Positions 1-8,133 of a stretch of DNA of 64,000 bases are shown here, one piece after another (the first letter of the stretch is position 1; each line of letters starts with the position of its first letter). The position numbers and the translations under genes were made by a program. The notes beneath the pieces were generated by a model. That model did not search any database and was not told where the DNA came from. It saw nothing but the letters and a program-made list of their open reading frames with translations. The stretch is from assembly GCA_052116865.1 (NCBI GenBank), contig JBQKKG010000003.1, positions 248,001 through 312,000 on the forward strand, in the 5' to 3' direction. The stretch comes from CAUPWF01 sp963515125. Its GTDB lineage: Bacteria > Bacillota > Clostridia > Lachnospirales > Lachnospiraceae.

Positions 1-150
1 TACACTCAGCACACTTTTCGCATTTGCAGTTGTATCTTTGATTGTAAATGTAATTTTACAATTATAATCCATCGCTGTTTTACATAGTATTCCCGCTGGA
101 CGCAGATGCAATCCAGTTGGATTCTTTATTATAACCTTTTGCTTTACCAT
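1..150 (-). CDS. ptsH: Phosphocarrier protein HPr, N-terminal part (cut by window edge)
   Basis: HPr carries a phosphate from enzyme I to the sugar-specific PTS enzymes and, in Firmicutes, signals carbon status through HprK. The open frame from the ATG at 150 runs off the left edge, giving 50 of the usual 85-90 residues. The active-site motif GLHLRPAG places the phosphorylated histidine at residue 15. The segment AKSVLS places the HprK-phosphorylated serine at residue 46. Both are at the canonical positions. A strong Shine-Dalgarno GGAGG precedes the ATG. It lies 45 bases after cdaR and may be read with it. The cognate kinase hprK is at 45273-46199. The call is secure; only the C-terminus is unseen. 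Confidence 0.9.
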   Translation of the reverse strand, partial: MVKQKVIIKNPTGLHLRPAGILCKTAMDYNCKITFTIKDTTANAKSVLSV

Positions 151-195
151 AACAGGCCTCCTGTACTTCTTATTAGATATATTTGCTATGCTAAC

Positions 196-1437
196 TTATT
201 TCTGTTCTAATATTACATTGACTGTAATGTTACTGGTCAAGCTACAATTCGGAGCCTCTACCAAAAGTGGAATATCAAATGATCCTGGATTTTGATAATT
301 TTTCAAGTCTATGGATGCCTCCACCTTTTCTACCGTCAAACTTGCAAGTGCATCATCTGAGCCTTGAAACTCTAAGATAACATCTTCAATATTTCCATAA
401 CTCGTCTTCATATTTTCAGGTGCGTTTTTCACCTTTATTGATCCCACTGGAATATCAATTGTCTTCGTTCCTACACGTTCAACACCAATAGTAACAATAA
501 CATTATTCGCATTTTGATCTGCTAATGAAACCCCTTCTGGCAAGTACGGTGTAATATCTACCACACGTTCTGTTTTCTTTGATATTCCCGTGATATCCAA
601 GTCTTTCCCCGGGATAGTTATCTTCTCTAGGTCCGCAAGCACATCAGACGTTCCAGATACTAAAACAGTCTGTGGCTCATACTTCACTTCTAATATTCGA
701 TATCCATCATCAGGGGTACCCGATACATTGCACTCTAATGCTACTGTTTTCGTTTGTAATAATTTTATTTCAACACTTACTCCTGATTCACCCAAATTAG
801 ACGTTAATAAGGTTTGGTCAATCGCATTGTCATCCGCATCGTAGAGCACTAGTTCTCCCTCTAATGTCGTATCTTTAGATAAACCTGATACGTCTACTTT
901 TGCAACAACTTTACTAATTCGGCTTACCATAGATTCCGCTCCACCTATGGTAACAGTTTCTGGAATGGCCTTTATTTCACCTAAGGCAAATCCATCCCTC
1001 AGGGTACCTGTGGTTGCTGCTGTAATCGGAAATTTATTACTGGTTTCATCTTCAATAAGGACTTGCAAATTCCTTGGATTGGAATATGCCTTCTCATATT
1101 TACCTTCATATCCTGTAATCGAAATGGTAATCGGAACCTGAGAGGCTAACTCCATTTCTTTCATATCTGCTATTGCAACTATGTCACTACCTTTAATTTT
1201 AGCCAATATCGAGCGTTTTGCTTCCACAACAACAGTGACAGACTGTGTATTATCAACAACCTGATAGGTCTTTCCTTTGTTTGTAATTACTTCCGGATGT
1301 TGTATTGTTACTTCTATATTCCGAAATGTTTGGGAGTCTACTGGATCATCAATATTTACTACAACTAACCATAGAAGTATTGCAAATAGAACGGCCATTG
1401 CTTTTAGGCCGAGATTGTTTGTCAGCCTATTCTTCAT
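196..1437 (-). CDS. cdaR: YbbR-domain protein CdaR, regulator of the diadenylate cyclase CdaA
   Basis: This is a membrane-anchored extracellular protein that modulates CdaA. It has a single N-terminal hydrophobic helix at about residues 10-30 and then about four beta-rich YbbR repeats, which recur with phrases such as VTIGGAE and VLVSGTSD. At 413 residues it fits the family. Its start overlaps the end of cdaA by 11 bases, so the two are translationally coupled, as in the usual cdaA-cdaR pair. In many Firmicutes the next gene is glmM; here it is ptsH. The function is taken from the family and from the coupling with cdaA; nothing in the sequence shows whether the effect on CdaA is positive or negative. 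Confidence 0.92.
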   Translation of the reverse strand: MKNRLTNNLGLKAMAVLFAILLWLVVVNIDDPVDSQTFRNIEVTIQHPEVITNKGKTYQVVDNTQSVTVVVEAKRSILAKIKGSDIVAIADMKEMELASQVPITISITGYEGKYEKAYSNPRNLQVLIEDETSNKFPITAATTGTLRDGFALGEIKAIPETVTIGGAESMVSRISKVVAKVDVSGLSKDTTLEGELVLYDADDNAIDQTLLTSNLGESGVSVEIKLLQTKTVALECNVSGTPDDGYRILEVKYEPQTVLVSGTSDVLADLEKITIPGKDLDITGISKKTERVVDITPYLPEGVSLADQNANNVIVTIGVERVGTKTIDIPVGSIKVKNAPENMKTSYGNIEDVILEFQGSDDALASLTVEKVEASIDLKNYQNPGSFDIPLLVEAPNCSLTSNITVNVILEQK

Positions 1438-2293
1438 TCTTTTTTCTTCCTTTCCAAAATTTGAATCGTTTCGTTTCTACGGTTCTGTTTTGTATATAAT
1501 TCAACTGTTCAATTAGTTCCTTTTTAGAGATATTTCTTTTTAACTGCCCACCAATTGCTACAGATACATATCCAGTTTCTTCAGATACTATAATTACTAA
1601 CGCATCACTTACCTCACTCATACCTACTGCAGCACGATGTCTTGTTCCAAGCTCTTTACTCAATCCCATATTATCTGAAAGAGGAAGATAACAAGTTGCA
1701 GATACAATTCTGTCCCCACGTATGATAATAGCACCATCATGTAATGGTGTATTATGCTCAAATATATTGATTAACACCTGACTCGAAACTAAACAATCTA
1801 AAATAATCCCAGTACTTTCATACTCGGTTAACCGAATTGCCTGTTCCACTACGATAAGGGCACCTGTCTTTACTCTCCCCATTTCAAAACATGCGTCTAC
1901 CAGACTTTGTATTGTTCTTTCTGAAAATCGTACATTTTCTCTTGTTTTATCAAATGGTACAATAGAGGAGAGAATATTTTTCTGTCCCAATTTTTCCAAT
2001 GCTCGACGAAGTTCTGGCTGAAAAACTACCACGCAGGCGGTTGCTAATACACCTATGGATTCTTTAGCCAAGAATAAAATGGTGTGCATCTTAAATATAG
2101 CAGCCACAAGAATAAACAACGCTAATACAATAATTCCTTTTAACAGCATCCACGCCTTTGTATTCTTAATCCACACCATAATTTGATATACTAAAAAGGC
2201 CACAATGATTATTTCTATAATATCAGTAATACGGATTTCTGGAAAGTATAGCCACGTAATATATCGTTCAAAGAAATTTTCTATCTGCGCCAT
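1427..2293 (-). CDS. cdaA: Diadenylate cyclase CdaA (c-di-AMP synthase)
   Basis: This enzyme condenses two ATP into cyclic di-AMP at the membrane. The 288 residues contain three hydrophobic helices (about 21-41, 50-67 and 71-91), then the DisA_N catalytic domain. The catalytic DGA motif is at 186-188 inside LHDGAII and the RHR motif is at 218-220 inside GTRHRAA, so both signature motifs are intact. The start at 2293 has the Shine-Dalgarno AGGAGG. The gene overlaps cdaR by 11 bases. The two unknown membrane proteins just upstream (2345-3864) are on the same strand and probably in the same transcript. In this lineage c-di-AMP usually controls potassium and osmolyte balance and wall homeostasis; that role is inferred. 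Confidence 0.95.
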   Translation of the reverse strand: MAQIENFFERYITWLYFPEIRITDIIEIIIVAFLVYQIMVWIKNTKAWMLLKGIIVLALFILVAAIFKMHTILFLAKESIGVLATACVVVFQPELRRALEKLGQKNILSSIVPFDKTRENVRFSERTIQSLVDACFEMGRVKTGALIVVEQAIRLTEYESTGIILDCLVSSQVLINIFEHNTPLHDGAIIIRGDRIVSATCYLPLSDNMGLSKELGTRHRAAVGMSEVSDALVIIVSEETGYVSVAIGGQLKRNISKKELIEQLNYIQNRTVETKRFKFWKGRKKNEE

Positions 2294-2344
2294 CTTGTCA
2301 CCTCCTGCCTTATATGATTTCCTGTTTTATAATTCAAATCACAA

Positions 2345-3469
2345 TTATTTTCGAAGTTCTTCTTTTAAACTCTTTTCTAGTAATACTTGATTTGCCTGTT
2401 TGTGACTCATAGAGGTTCTCTGAGCATGTGTTTTCTTTTGTTCTTCTGCTCTACGCACAGCTGCCGCTTGTCTCTCTATATCCGCAGTTCTTTTTTTTCT
2501 ATTTTGACTTCTAACCGCTTGTGCATCTATCGAAGAAGTTTCCTGTCTTTCATTGATTCTTTTCACTGTTTTTTCTGGAACTGCCACAGAAAGTTTAGGA
2601 ACTGCTTTTACATAATAACAGTATTCATCATCCTCAAATTCCAAGTGTTCCGTCCTCGAATAATCCACTGAAAATACAAAAAACTCTAATACAATCCCAA
2701 CAAATATTGCTACCACACTGCCTAAAATCAATTGAACATATGGTGTTTGAATATCAAACATCATATTTCCAGCCACAATCACTACAAGATTAGCGATAGC
2801 GCCTGTAATGATTGCTATTTTCCATGCATGATCCATAGACATCTTGCGCACGTTGTATACTAAGAGTAAGCAGATAGTAAATGCTGCAATTACAACTAGC
2901 ATTTCTTTATTTTGAAAGATTTGTTTTGAAAAAACTGTCACCTTTCCAATTAATCCATTTGCGTCAGAACTTTTAATTGTGGTTACCGACGCCTTTACAT
3001 ATGATAAAATATAATAGGTCATAGTTCCACAAGCAATTGGCACAACATAGATTGGACTTCCAATCAAACCATATGCTATTGGAATTATGTAGGGAACCTT
3101 TAAGACAAATGCAACAGGTGTTAACAACAAAATCAATGCACTCTTTGGCGTAAATCTAAAATAAAATATAAACATTAATAAAAATACTGCTCCAACTACC
3201 AGTGCTAATGGCATAGACAATGTATAAAAATGTAATAATATCATCGCCGCTGCTACCACCGCCATAAGTGACAATGGTACAAATGTAAAAATTACTGCAA
3301 ATACAACTGTTGCTATTGGTTGTGAAACAGCCTTCATAAATCCAATATTCCCATTAATTAAACCAAATACTAATAATCCCAAAATAAAACGAATGATTTT
3401 ATCAATATATCTCGACTGATTTGCATACAATTTCTGTAACTGTTCTTTCCAGACAAATAAATTACTCAT
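2345..3469 (-). CDS. Polytopic membrane protein of unknown function
   Basis: I do not recognise a characterised family. Of 374 residues, the stretch from about 25 to 270 holds roughly eight hydrophobic segments, one of them preceded by the basic RKMSMDHAWK. The last 100 residues are soluble: an acidic patch (EFEDDEYCYYVKAVPK) followed by a long Arg/Lys/Gln-rich tail that looks helical or disordered and is probably cytoplasmic. It starts 2 bases after the preceding gene (3472-3864) and ends 51 bases before cdaA, so the three genes form one unit. The acidic patch plus basic tail resembles conserved hypothetical proteins I associate with Lachnospiraceae. A link to c-di-AMP signalling rests only on position. 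Confidence 0.7.
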   Translation of the reverse strand: MSNLFVWKEQLQKLYANQSRYIDKIIRFILGLLVFGLINGNIGFMKAVSQPIATVVFAVIFTFVPLSLMAVVAAAMILLHFYTLSMPLALVVGAVFLLMFIFYFRFTPKSALILLLTPVAFVLKVPYIIPIAYGLIGSPIYVVPIACGTMTYYILSYVKASVTTIKSSDANGLIGKVTVFSKQIFQNKEMLVVIAAFTICLLLVYNVRKMSMDHAWKIAIITGAIANLVVIVAGNMMFDIQTPYVQLILGSVVAIFVGIVLEFFVFSVDYSRTEHLEFEDDEYCYYVKAVPKLSVAVPEKTVKRINERQETSSIDAQAVRSQNRKKRTADIERQAAAVRRAEEQKKTHAQRTSMSHKQANQVLLEKSLKEELRK

Positions 3470-3471
3470 TT

Positions 3472-3864
3472 CTATTTCTCCTTTTCATACATCTTATTCA
3501 AATGTGCAAGATTCCTATAATACTTTTTCACTCGCTGTTTTGCATTGTTATAGCGTTCATGATAAAAACTATTGGCTATTATGACAAACACAATTATTAA
3601 TACAACATATGTTGCCACAGCAGTTATTCCCAGAATAATAGCCATCTTAATAGTCAAATGGTTCATAATTTTATCCATCATAAGAACGCCTACAAAGCCA
3701 ATTATAAGAATATAACCAATGGTTGTCCAGATAACTGTAATCAATGTATGCATACTTGTGTAATCTTTTCTGTAGTAACTACTTGTTTTAAAATCTTCTT
3801 TTCCTTCTGCGCTTTCGTAAGAAGCTAATTTTGTCATCAACTTCACTCGTTCTTCATTTAACAT
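3472..3864 (-). CDS. Small membrane protein of unknown function, two helices
   Basis: A 130-residue protein with a charged N-terminal 40 residues, two strong hydrophobic helices (about 41-65 and 73-98) and a basic, probably coiled C-terminal tail containing ERYNNAKQRVKKYYRN. It has a Shine-Dalgarno-like AGAGGTGAC before the ATG. It sits 2 bases ahead of the larger membrane protein at 2345-3469, so the two are very probably co-expressed and may form a complex. No signal peptide or catalytic motif is visible. I cannot name a family. Confidence 0.65.
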   Translation of the reverse strand: MLNEERVKLMTKLASYESAEGKEDFKTSSYYRKDYTSMHTLITVIWTTIGYILIIGFVGVLMMDKIMNHLTIKMAIILGITAVATYVVLIIVFVIIANSFYHERYNNAKQRVKKYYRNLAHLNKMYEKEK

Positions 3865-3925
3865 AAAGTCACCTCTACACTCGTTCTTCCCCTCAGCTAA
3901 ACGCTCTTTTTAGTATATCATAGAA

Positions 3926-4663
3926 TCAAAACCCTTGTCCAATACTTATAGTCAAAAAATACACTTTATCAACTCCCGCCTCTTTTAATAATTTTGCGAT
4001 TGCATGAATAGTGCTCCCAGTTGTATATATATCATCTATCAATAATACATTTCCACTTCCCACCCATTTTTTCGTAACTGTAAATGCATTTTCAAGATTT
4101 TTCTTTCTGTTTTTCTTCTCTATATTTTTCTGGGGTTTGGTATGTTTGATACGTCTCACTATCCCTTTGTCAACAGATATTTCTAACTCTACTCCCAAAT
4201 AATCCGCTAGCACTTCCGCCTGATTATACCCTCTTTTCCTTCTTCGTATTTTATGAATGGGTACTGGAATAATAGTGTGTATCTTCCACGAATCTATCGT
4301 TGCTCTATGTATTTGTACCAACTCTTTTACATATGCCTTTGCATATATTCTCCTATTATGATACTTAAATTGATAAATAGAAGAATTTACCGGTTCTTTA
4401 TGTACCCAGATACTTCTCCCAGTTTCATATGCAAAGGTTTCCCTATTGCAGTCCATACAATACTCGTCTTCCTCGTACCGTATTGATTTTCCACATTTCT
4501 TGCAACGTGGCTCTTCTACATATACTAGTGAATTCCGACATGATGCGCATATCCCCTTCACCTCAATTTTTCCGCAAAAAACACAAGTAGTTGGATATAC
4601 TAATTCAACCAACACATGTAACAATTCAAATAATTTACTTCTTAATGTATTCCTTTTATTCAC
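3926..4663 (-). CDS. comFC: ComF family phosphoribosyltransferase-like protein
   Basis: ComF proteins combine a zinc ribbon with a phosphoribosyltransferase fold and are needed for DNA uptake in competent bacteria; the chemical role is unsettled. The 245-residue protein has eight cysteines in four CxxC pairs (C27/C30, C39/C42, C54/C57, C69/C72), fit to bind zinc. RGYNQ is at 144-148. The phosphoribosyl-binding loop VLLIDDIYTTGST is at 206-218. It follows recD2 by 43 bases on the same strand. comFA is not adjacent, as is common in clostridia. Lack of competence genes around it means a role in DNA uptake is uncertain, and a general nucleic-acid or PRPP role is possible. Confidence 0.88.
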   Translation of the reverse strand: MNKRNTLRSKLFELLHVLVELVYPTTCVFCGKIEVKGICASCRNSLVYVEEPRCKKCGKSIRYEEDEYCMDCNRETFAYETGRSIWVHKEPVNSSIYQFKYHNRRIYAKAYVKELVQIHRATIDSWKIHTIIPVPIHKIRRRKRGYNQAEVLADYLGVELEISVDKGIVRRIKHTKPQKNIEKKNRKKNLENAFTVTKKWVGSGNVLLIDDIYTTGSTIHAIAKLLKEAGVDKVYFLTISIGQGF

Positions 4664-4706
4664 TATACATTTGACTCAATTCTATACATTCCTCAATTTT
4701 ATTTTA

Positions 4707-6920
4707 CTATAATTCAAATTCTTGAATTCTTTCATCTAAACTTGTATATCTCTTTTGTTCATTTTGATTTTCTATCATTCCCTGAAAAGTACTCTCGCTT
4801 CCTACCAGCGTCACACATTTCTTTGCTCTTGTAATTGCTGTATATAATAAATTCCTATTATACAATAATTTAGGTCCTGGCAATAACGGTATAATCACCG
4901 CTGGATATTCACTTCCCTGTGATTTATGAATTGTTATGGCATAGGCCAACTCTAATTCATCTAACATTTTAAAAGGATAACTCACTTTTTTCCCTTCCTC
5001 ATACTCTACTACTAGGGTTTCATTATAGCTATTAATAGCTCGGATAATCCCCATATCACCATTAAATACTCCAACGCCCTTATCTACAACCAATCCAAAC
5101 TTCGTTGCAACCTCCCATTCTATCTGGTAATTATTTTTGATTTGCATCACTTTATCACCTACACGGAACTTCCGATCACCATATGTCTTCTCTGCTTTTT
5201 TCTTATCTGGAGGATTTAAGTATTCCTGTAAAATCCCGTTCAACCGCTCAACTCCTAATAATCCTTTTCTTGTGGGCGTTAGCACTTGTATATCATTTTG
5301 GTTCGCTTCCACATATTTAGGTAGTTTTTTCTGAATTAATGTAATAATGACACTTATAATTACATTCGCCTCCTGTCGCTTTAGAAAAAAGAAATCTTTG
5401 CCTTTGTTGTCTAAGATGACATTTTGGCCTTTATTTATTTTATGTGCATTCACAACAATGTCACTCTCTCCTGCTTGCCGAAATATCTTATTTAATTTCA
5501 CTACAGGAAATCTCTCTGAGCAAATAATATCTCTTAGTACACTTCCGGGACCAACCGAAGGCAACTGATTCACGTCTCCAACTAAAATCAATCTAGTTCC
5601 AACAGTGATTGCAGAAAGTAATGCGTGCATCAAAGGCAAGTCCACCATGGATACTTCGTCAATTATTATTACATCTGCTTCCAATGGATTTTCTCTATTT
5701 CTTAAAAATCCATTCTGCCCTTCTTCCTCCGGATTCCCACTCACTTCTAACAGCCGATGAATTGTCTGCGCTTCATATCCTGTGGCTTCTGTCATCCTTT
5801 TCGCTGCTCGCCCTGTTGGTGCAGCAAGATATATATCCAAACATTCCCTTTCAAAAAAATGAATCATTGCATTTATTGTAGTTGTTTTCCCAGTTCCTGG
5901 TCCACCAGTCACAATTAGTAACCCTCGACGAACTGCTTCAACAACTGCTTGTCTTTGTAAATCATCTAGCTTAATATCTGTCTCTTTCTCAATCTCATAC
6001 AATCTATTTTCCACTACTACTTCAGCGACCTCACTTGAAGCATTTAAATCATAAAGCATCTTAGCCGTATTGAGCTCCATGTAATAATAATGCGCTGGAT
6101 ACACACGAATCGTTTGATTTACTTCTTTCACAACAATGCGTTTCTCCATACATAAATCCATGATGTATTTTTCCATCTGCTGTTCTGGCACACCTAATAA
6201 CTTTTGTGCTCGATACAACAATAGTTGTTGCGGTAAATAAATATGCCCCTCACCCACACTTTGAACTAGAGTATAGAACAATCCACTTCGAATTCTAAAG
6301 TCAGAGTCTGTATGTATTCCTATTTTAGTGGCAATCTCATCCGCCGTTTTAAAGCCAACCCCTGGAACATGGTCCGCAATCTGATAAGGGTTTTCTTCCA
6401 TAACTCTATATACACTTTGTCCATAATGCTGATATATTTTTGCAGCTAATGTTGTCGATATCCCATACTTCTGTAAGTAAATCATAGCTGTGCGCATATC
6501 TTTTTTTTCTTCTACTTGAGCTGCTATTTCCCTTGCTTTTCTTTCACTGATACCTTTGACTTCCGCGAGACGCTCGGGTTCTTCCTCAATAATACGAAAG
6601 GTCTCCTCTTTAAATCGATTCACAATTCTTCCAGCTAAAGCTAAACCTAACCCTTTTATCGCACCTGAGCCTAAATATCGTTCCATAGATATTAAATCTT
6701 CTGGTTCCTTGATCTTATGCGCTTCTACTTTCAATTGTGTTCCATATACAGCATGTGTAATATACTCGCCTTGTAATTCCATGAGTTCACCTTCTCCTAT
6801 ATAATGAAAGGTCCCCACACAGGTTAAATCTCCATCTTTGTTGTTAAGCTGAAACACCGTGTATCCATTGTCTTCATTTCTGTATATAATATGTTCCACA
6901 TATCCTGTAATAATCTCCAC
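4707..6920 (-). CDS. recD2: RecD2-type 5'-3' DNA helicase
   Basis: This is a superfamily 1B helicase that acts alone in DNA repair and fork maintenance in bacteria without RecBCD. The 737-residue protein has an N-terminal OB-like region (1-80), helix-hairpin-helix repeats (about 85-205, including VKGISERKAREIA and VPGVGFKTADEIA), Walker A GGPGTGKTTT at about 339-348, Walker B IIIDEVSMVD near 414-423 and a C-terminal UvrD_C-like domain with AYAITIHKSQGSEYP. Length and N-terminal extension distinguish it from the RecD subunit of RecBCD. The start is GTG, preceded by GGAGAT; no ATG fits. It lies downstream of mreB, separated by a palindromic element, and upstream of comFC. Confidence 0.94.
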   Translation of the reverse strand: MEIITGYVEHIIYRNEDNGYTVFQLNNKDGDLTCVGTFHYIGEGELMELQGEYITHAVYGTQLKVEAHKIKEPEDLISMERYLGSGAIKGLGLALAGRIVNRFKEETFRIIEEEPERLAEVKGISERKAREIAAQVEEKKDMRTAMIYLQKYGISTTLAAKIYQHYGQSVYRVMEENPYQIADHVPGVGFKTADEIATKIGIHTDSDFRIRSGLFYTLVQSVGEGHIYLPQQLLLYRAQKLLGVPEQQMEKYIMDLCMEKRIVVKEVNQTIRVYPAHYYYMELNTAKMLYDLNASSEVAEVVVENRLYEIEKETDIKLDDLQRQAVVEAVRRGLLIVTGGPGTGKTTTINAMIHFFERECLDIYLAAPTGRAAKRMTEATGYEAQTIHRLLEVSGNPEEEGQNGFLRNRENPLEADVIIIDEVSMVDLPLMHALLSAITVGTRLILVGDVNQLPSVGPGSVLRDIICSERFPVVKLNKIFRQAGESDIVVNAHKINKGQNVILDNKGKDFFFLKRQEANVIISVIITLIQKKLPKYVEANQNDIQVLTPTRKGLLGVERLNGILQEYLNPPDKKKAEKTYGDRKFRVGDKVMQIKNNYQIEWEVATKFGLVVDKGVGVFNGDMGIIRAINSYNETLVVEYEEGKKVSYPFKMLDELELAYAITIHKSQGSEYPAVIIPLLPGPKLLYNRNLLYTAITRAKKCVTLVGSESTFQGMIENQNEQKRYTSLDERIQEFEL

Positions 6921-6948
6921 GATTTATCTCCATTTTCCTCACTTTACA

Positions 6949-7000
6949 AATTAGGGACGCCCACCTTCTCCATGGGACATTGTAACACAATGCCCCTATC
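6949..7000. repeat. Degenerate palindromic element between mreB and recD2
   Basis: The outer ends read TTAGGGACG (6951-6959) and GCCCCTA (6992-6998), the same ends as the element at 34719-34758. An inner hairpin pairs 6974-6983 with 6987-6996 around a 3-base loop; on the minus strand its single irregular pair is a G-U wobble. It begins 18 bases after the mreB stop codon. There is no T-run, so it is not a textbook terminator. It is the most decayed of the four copies. Confidence 0.5.
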
Positions 7001-7017
7001 GAAAGGTAAACGCCCCT

Positions 7018-8007
7018 TTAAAAGTCTTTTCTACCACTCATAAATTCTACGAATTGCCCAGTTCCAATTGCAACTACCTTCATAGGATCTTCCGCGGTCA
7101 TAGTATTAATTCCTGTTTTCTCTTCTATTAATTCCTCCAGACCCCGAAGCATAGATCCTCCTCCAGTTAGTACGATACCTCTGTCTAATATATCTGCCGA
7201 AAGCTCCGGTGGGGTTCTTTCAAGTACCGCAATTACTGCTTCAACAATTTGCCCCGTCGTTTCTTTTAGCGCTTCTTCTGTCTCTGAGGATGTTACCGTA
7301 ACCGTTTTTGGTAATCCCGTCACTAAATTACGGCCCCTTACTTCCATTGATTCCTCTTCCACTAACGGATAAGTTGTCCCTATCTTAATCTTAATGTCTT
7401 CCGCTGTTCTTTCACCAATTAGCAAGTTATGTTTTTTACGCATGTAACGAACAATTGCTTCATCAAAATCATCACCTGCGACTTTCAATGATGTATTAAC
7501 TACGGTTCCACCAAGTGATATAACAGCAACGTCAGCCGTACCACCACCAATATCAACAATCATATTGCCACATGGCTTTGCAATATCAATACCAGCTCCT
7601 ATCGCGGCAGCAACTGGTTCTTCTATCAAATGTACTTCTCTTGCTCCTGCTGCAAAAGTAGCTTCCTCTACGGCTTTCTTTTCTACTTCTGTAACACCGC
7701 TTGGTACACAAATACTGATTCTAGGCTTCTTAAATGTTCTTTTACCCACTGCTTTTTGTACAAAGTATTTAATCATTTTCTCTGTAACCGTGTAATCAGA
7801 GATAACCCCTTGACGTAGTGGTCTAACTGCCACAATATTTCCAGGAGTTCGACCAAGCATCAATCGCGCCTCTTCACCAATGGCTTTGATTACATTTGTA
7901 TCTCTATCAAAAGCAACCACCGAAGGCTCTTTTAATACAACACCTTTCCCCTTTACATAAACTAGGATACTCGCAGTCCCCAAATCTATTCCGATATCTA
8001 CTGACAT
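7018..8007 (-). CDS. mreB: Rod-shape actin homologue MreB/Mbl
   Basis: MreB is a bacterial actin that polymerises on the inner membrane and directs the elongation wall-synthesis machinery. The 329-residue protein has the actin-fold ATPase motifs: phosphate 1 IGIDLGTASI near residue 5, phosphate 2 MIVDIGGGTADVAV near 149 and the adenosine motif GIVLTGGGSMLRG near 283. The start has AAAGGAG upstream. mreC and mreD are not adjacent; neighbours are uvrA and recD2, so this is an isolated copy and could be an Mbl- or MreBH-type paralogue. Sequence reading alone does not separate these subtypes. A decayed palindrome follows the stop codon. Confidence 0.93.
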   Translation of the reverse strand: MSVDIGIDLGTASILVYVKGKGVVLKEPSVVAFDRDTNVIKAIGEEARLMLGRTPGNIVAVRPLRQGVISDYTVTEKMIKYFVQKAVGKRTFKKPRISICVPSGVTEVEKKAVEEATFAAGAREVHLIEEPVAAAIGAGIDIAKPCGNMIVDIGGGTADVAVISLGGTVVNTSLKVAGDDFDEAIVRYMRKKHNLLIGERTAEDIKIKIGTTYPLVEEESMEVRGRNLVTGLPKTVTVTSSETEEALKETTGQIVEAVIAVLERTPPELSADILDRGIVLTGGGSMLRGLEELIEEKTGINTMTAEDPMKVVAIGTGQFVEFMSGRKDF

Positions 8008-8133
8008 CCAAATTCTCCTTTCATTAACATCAATCTATTTTCATTATCCTTTGTTTCTATTCTCATATTATCACAAATATTAACATACATGCCTTATTAT
8101 AATAAAAATCAGACCAAATGGAAAGACTTTTTT

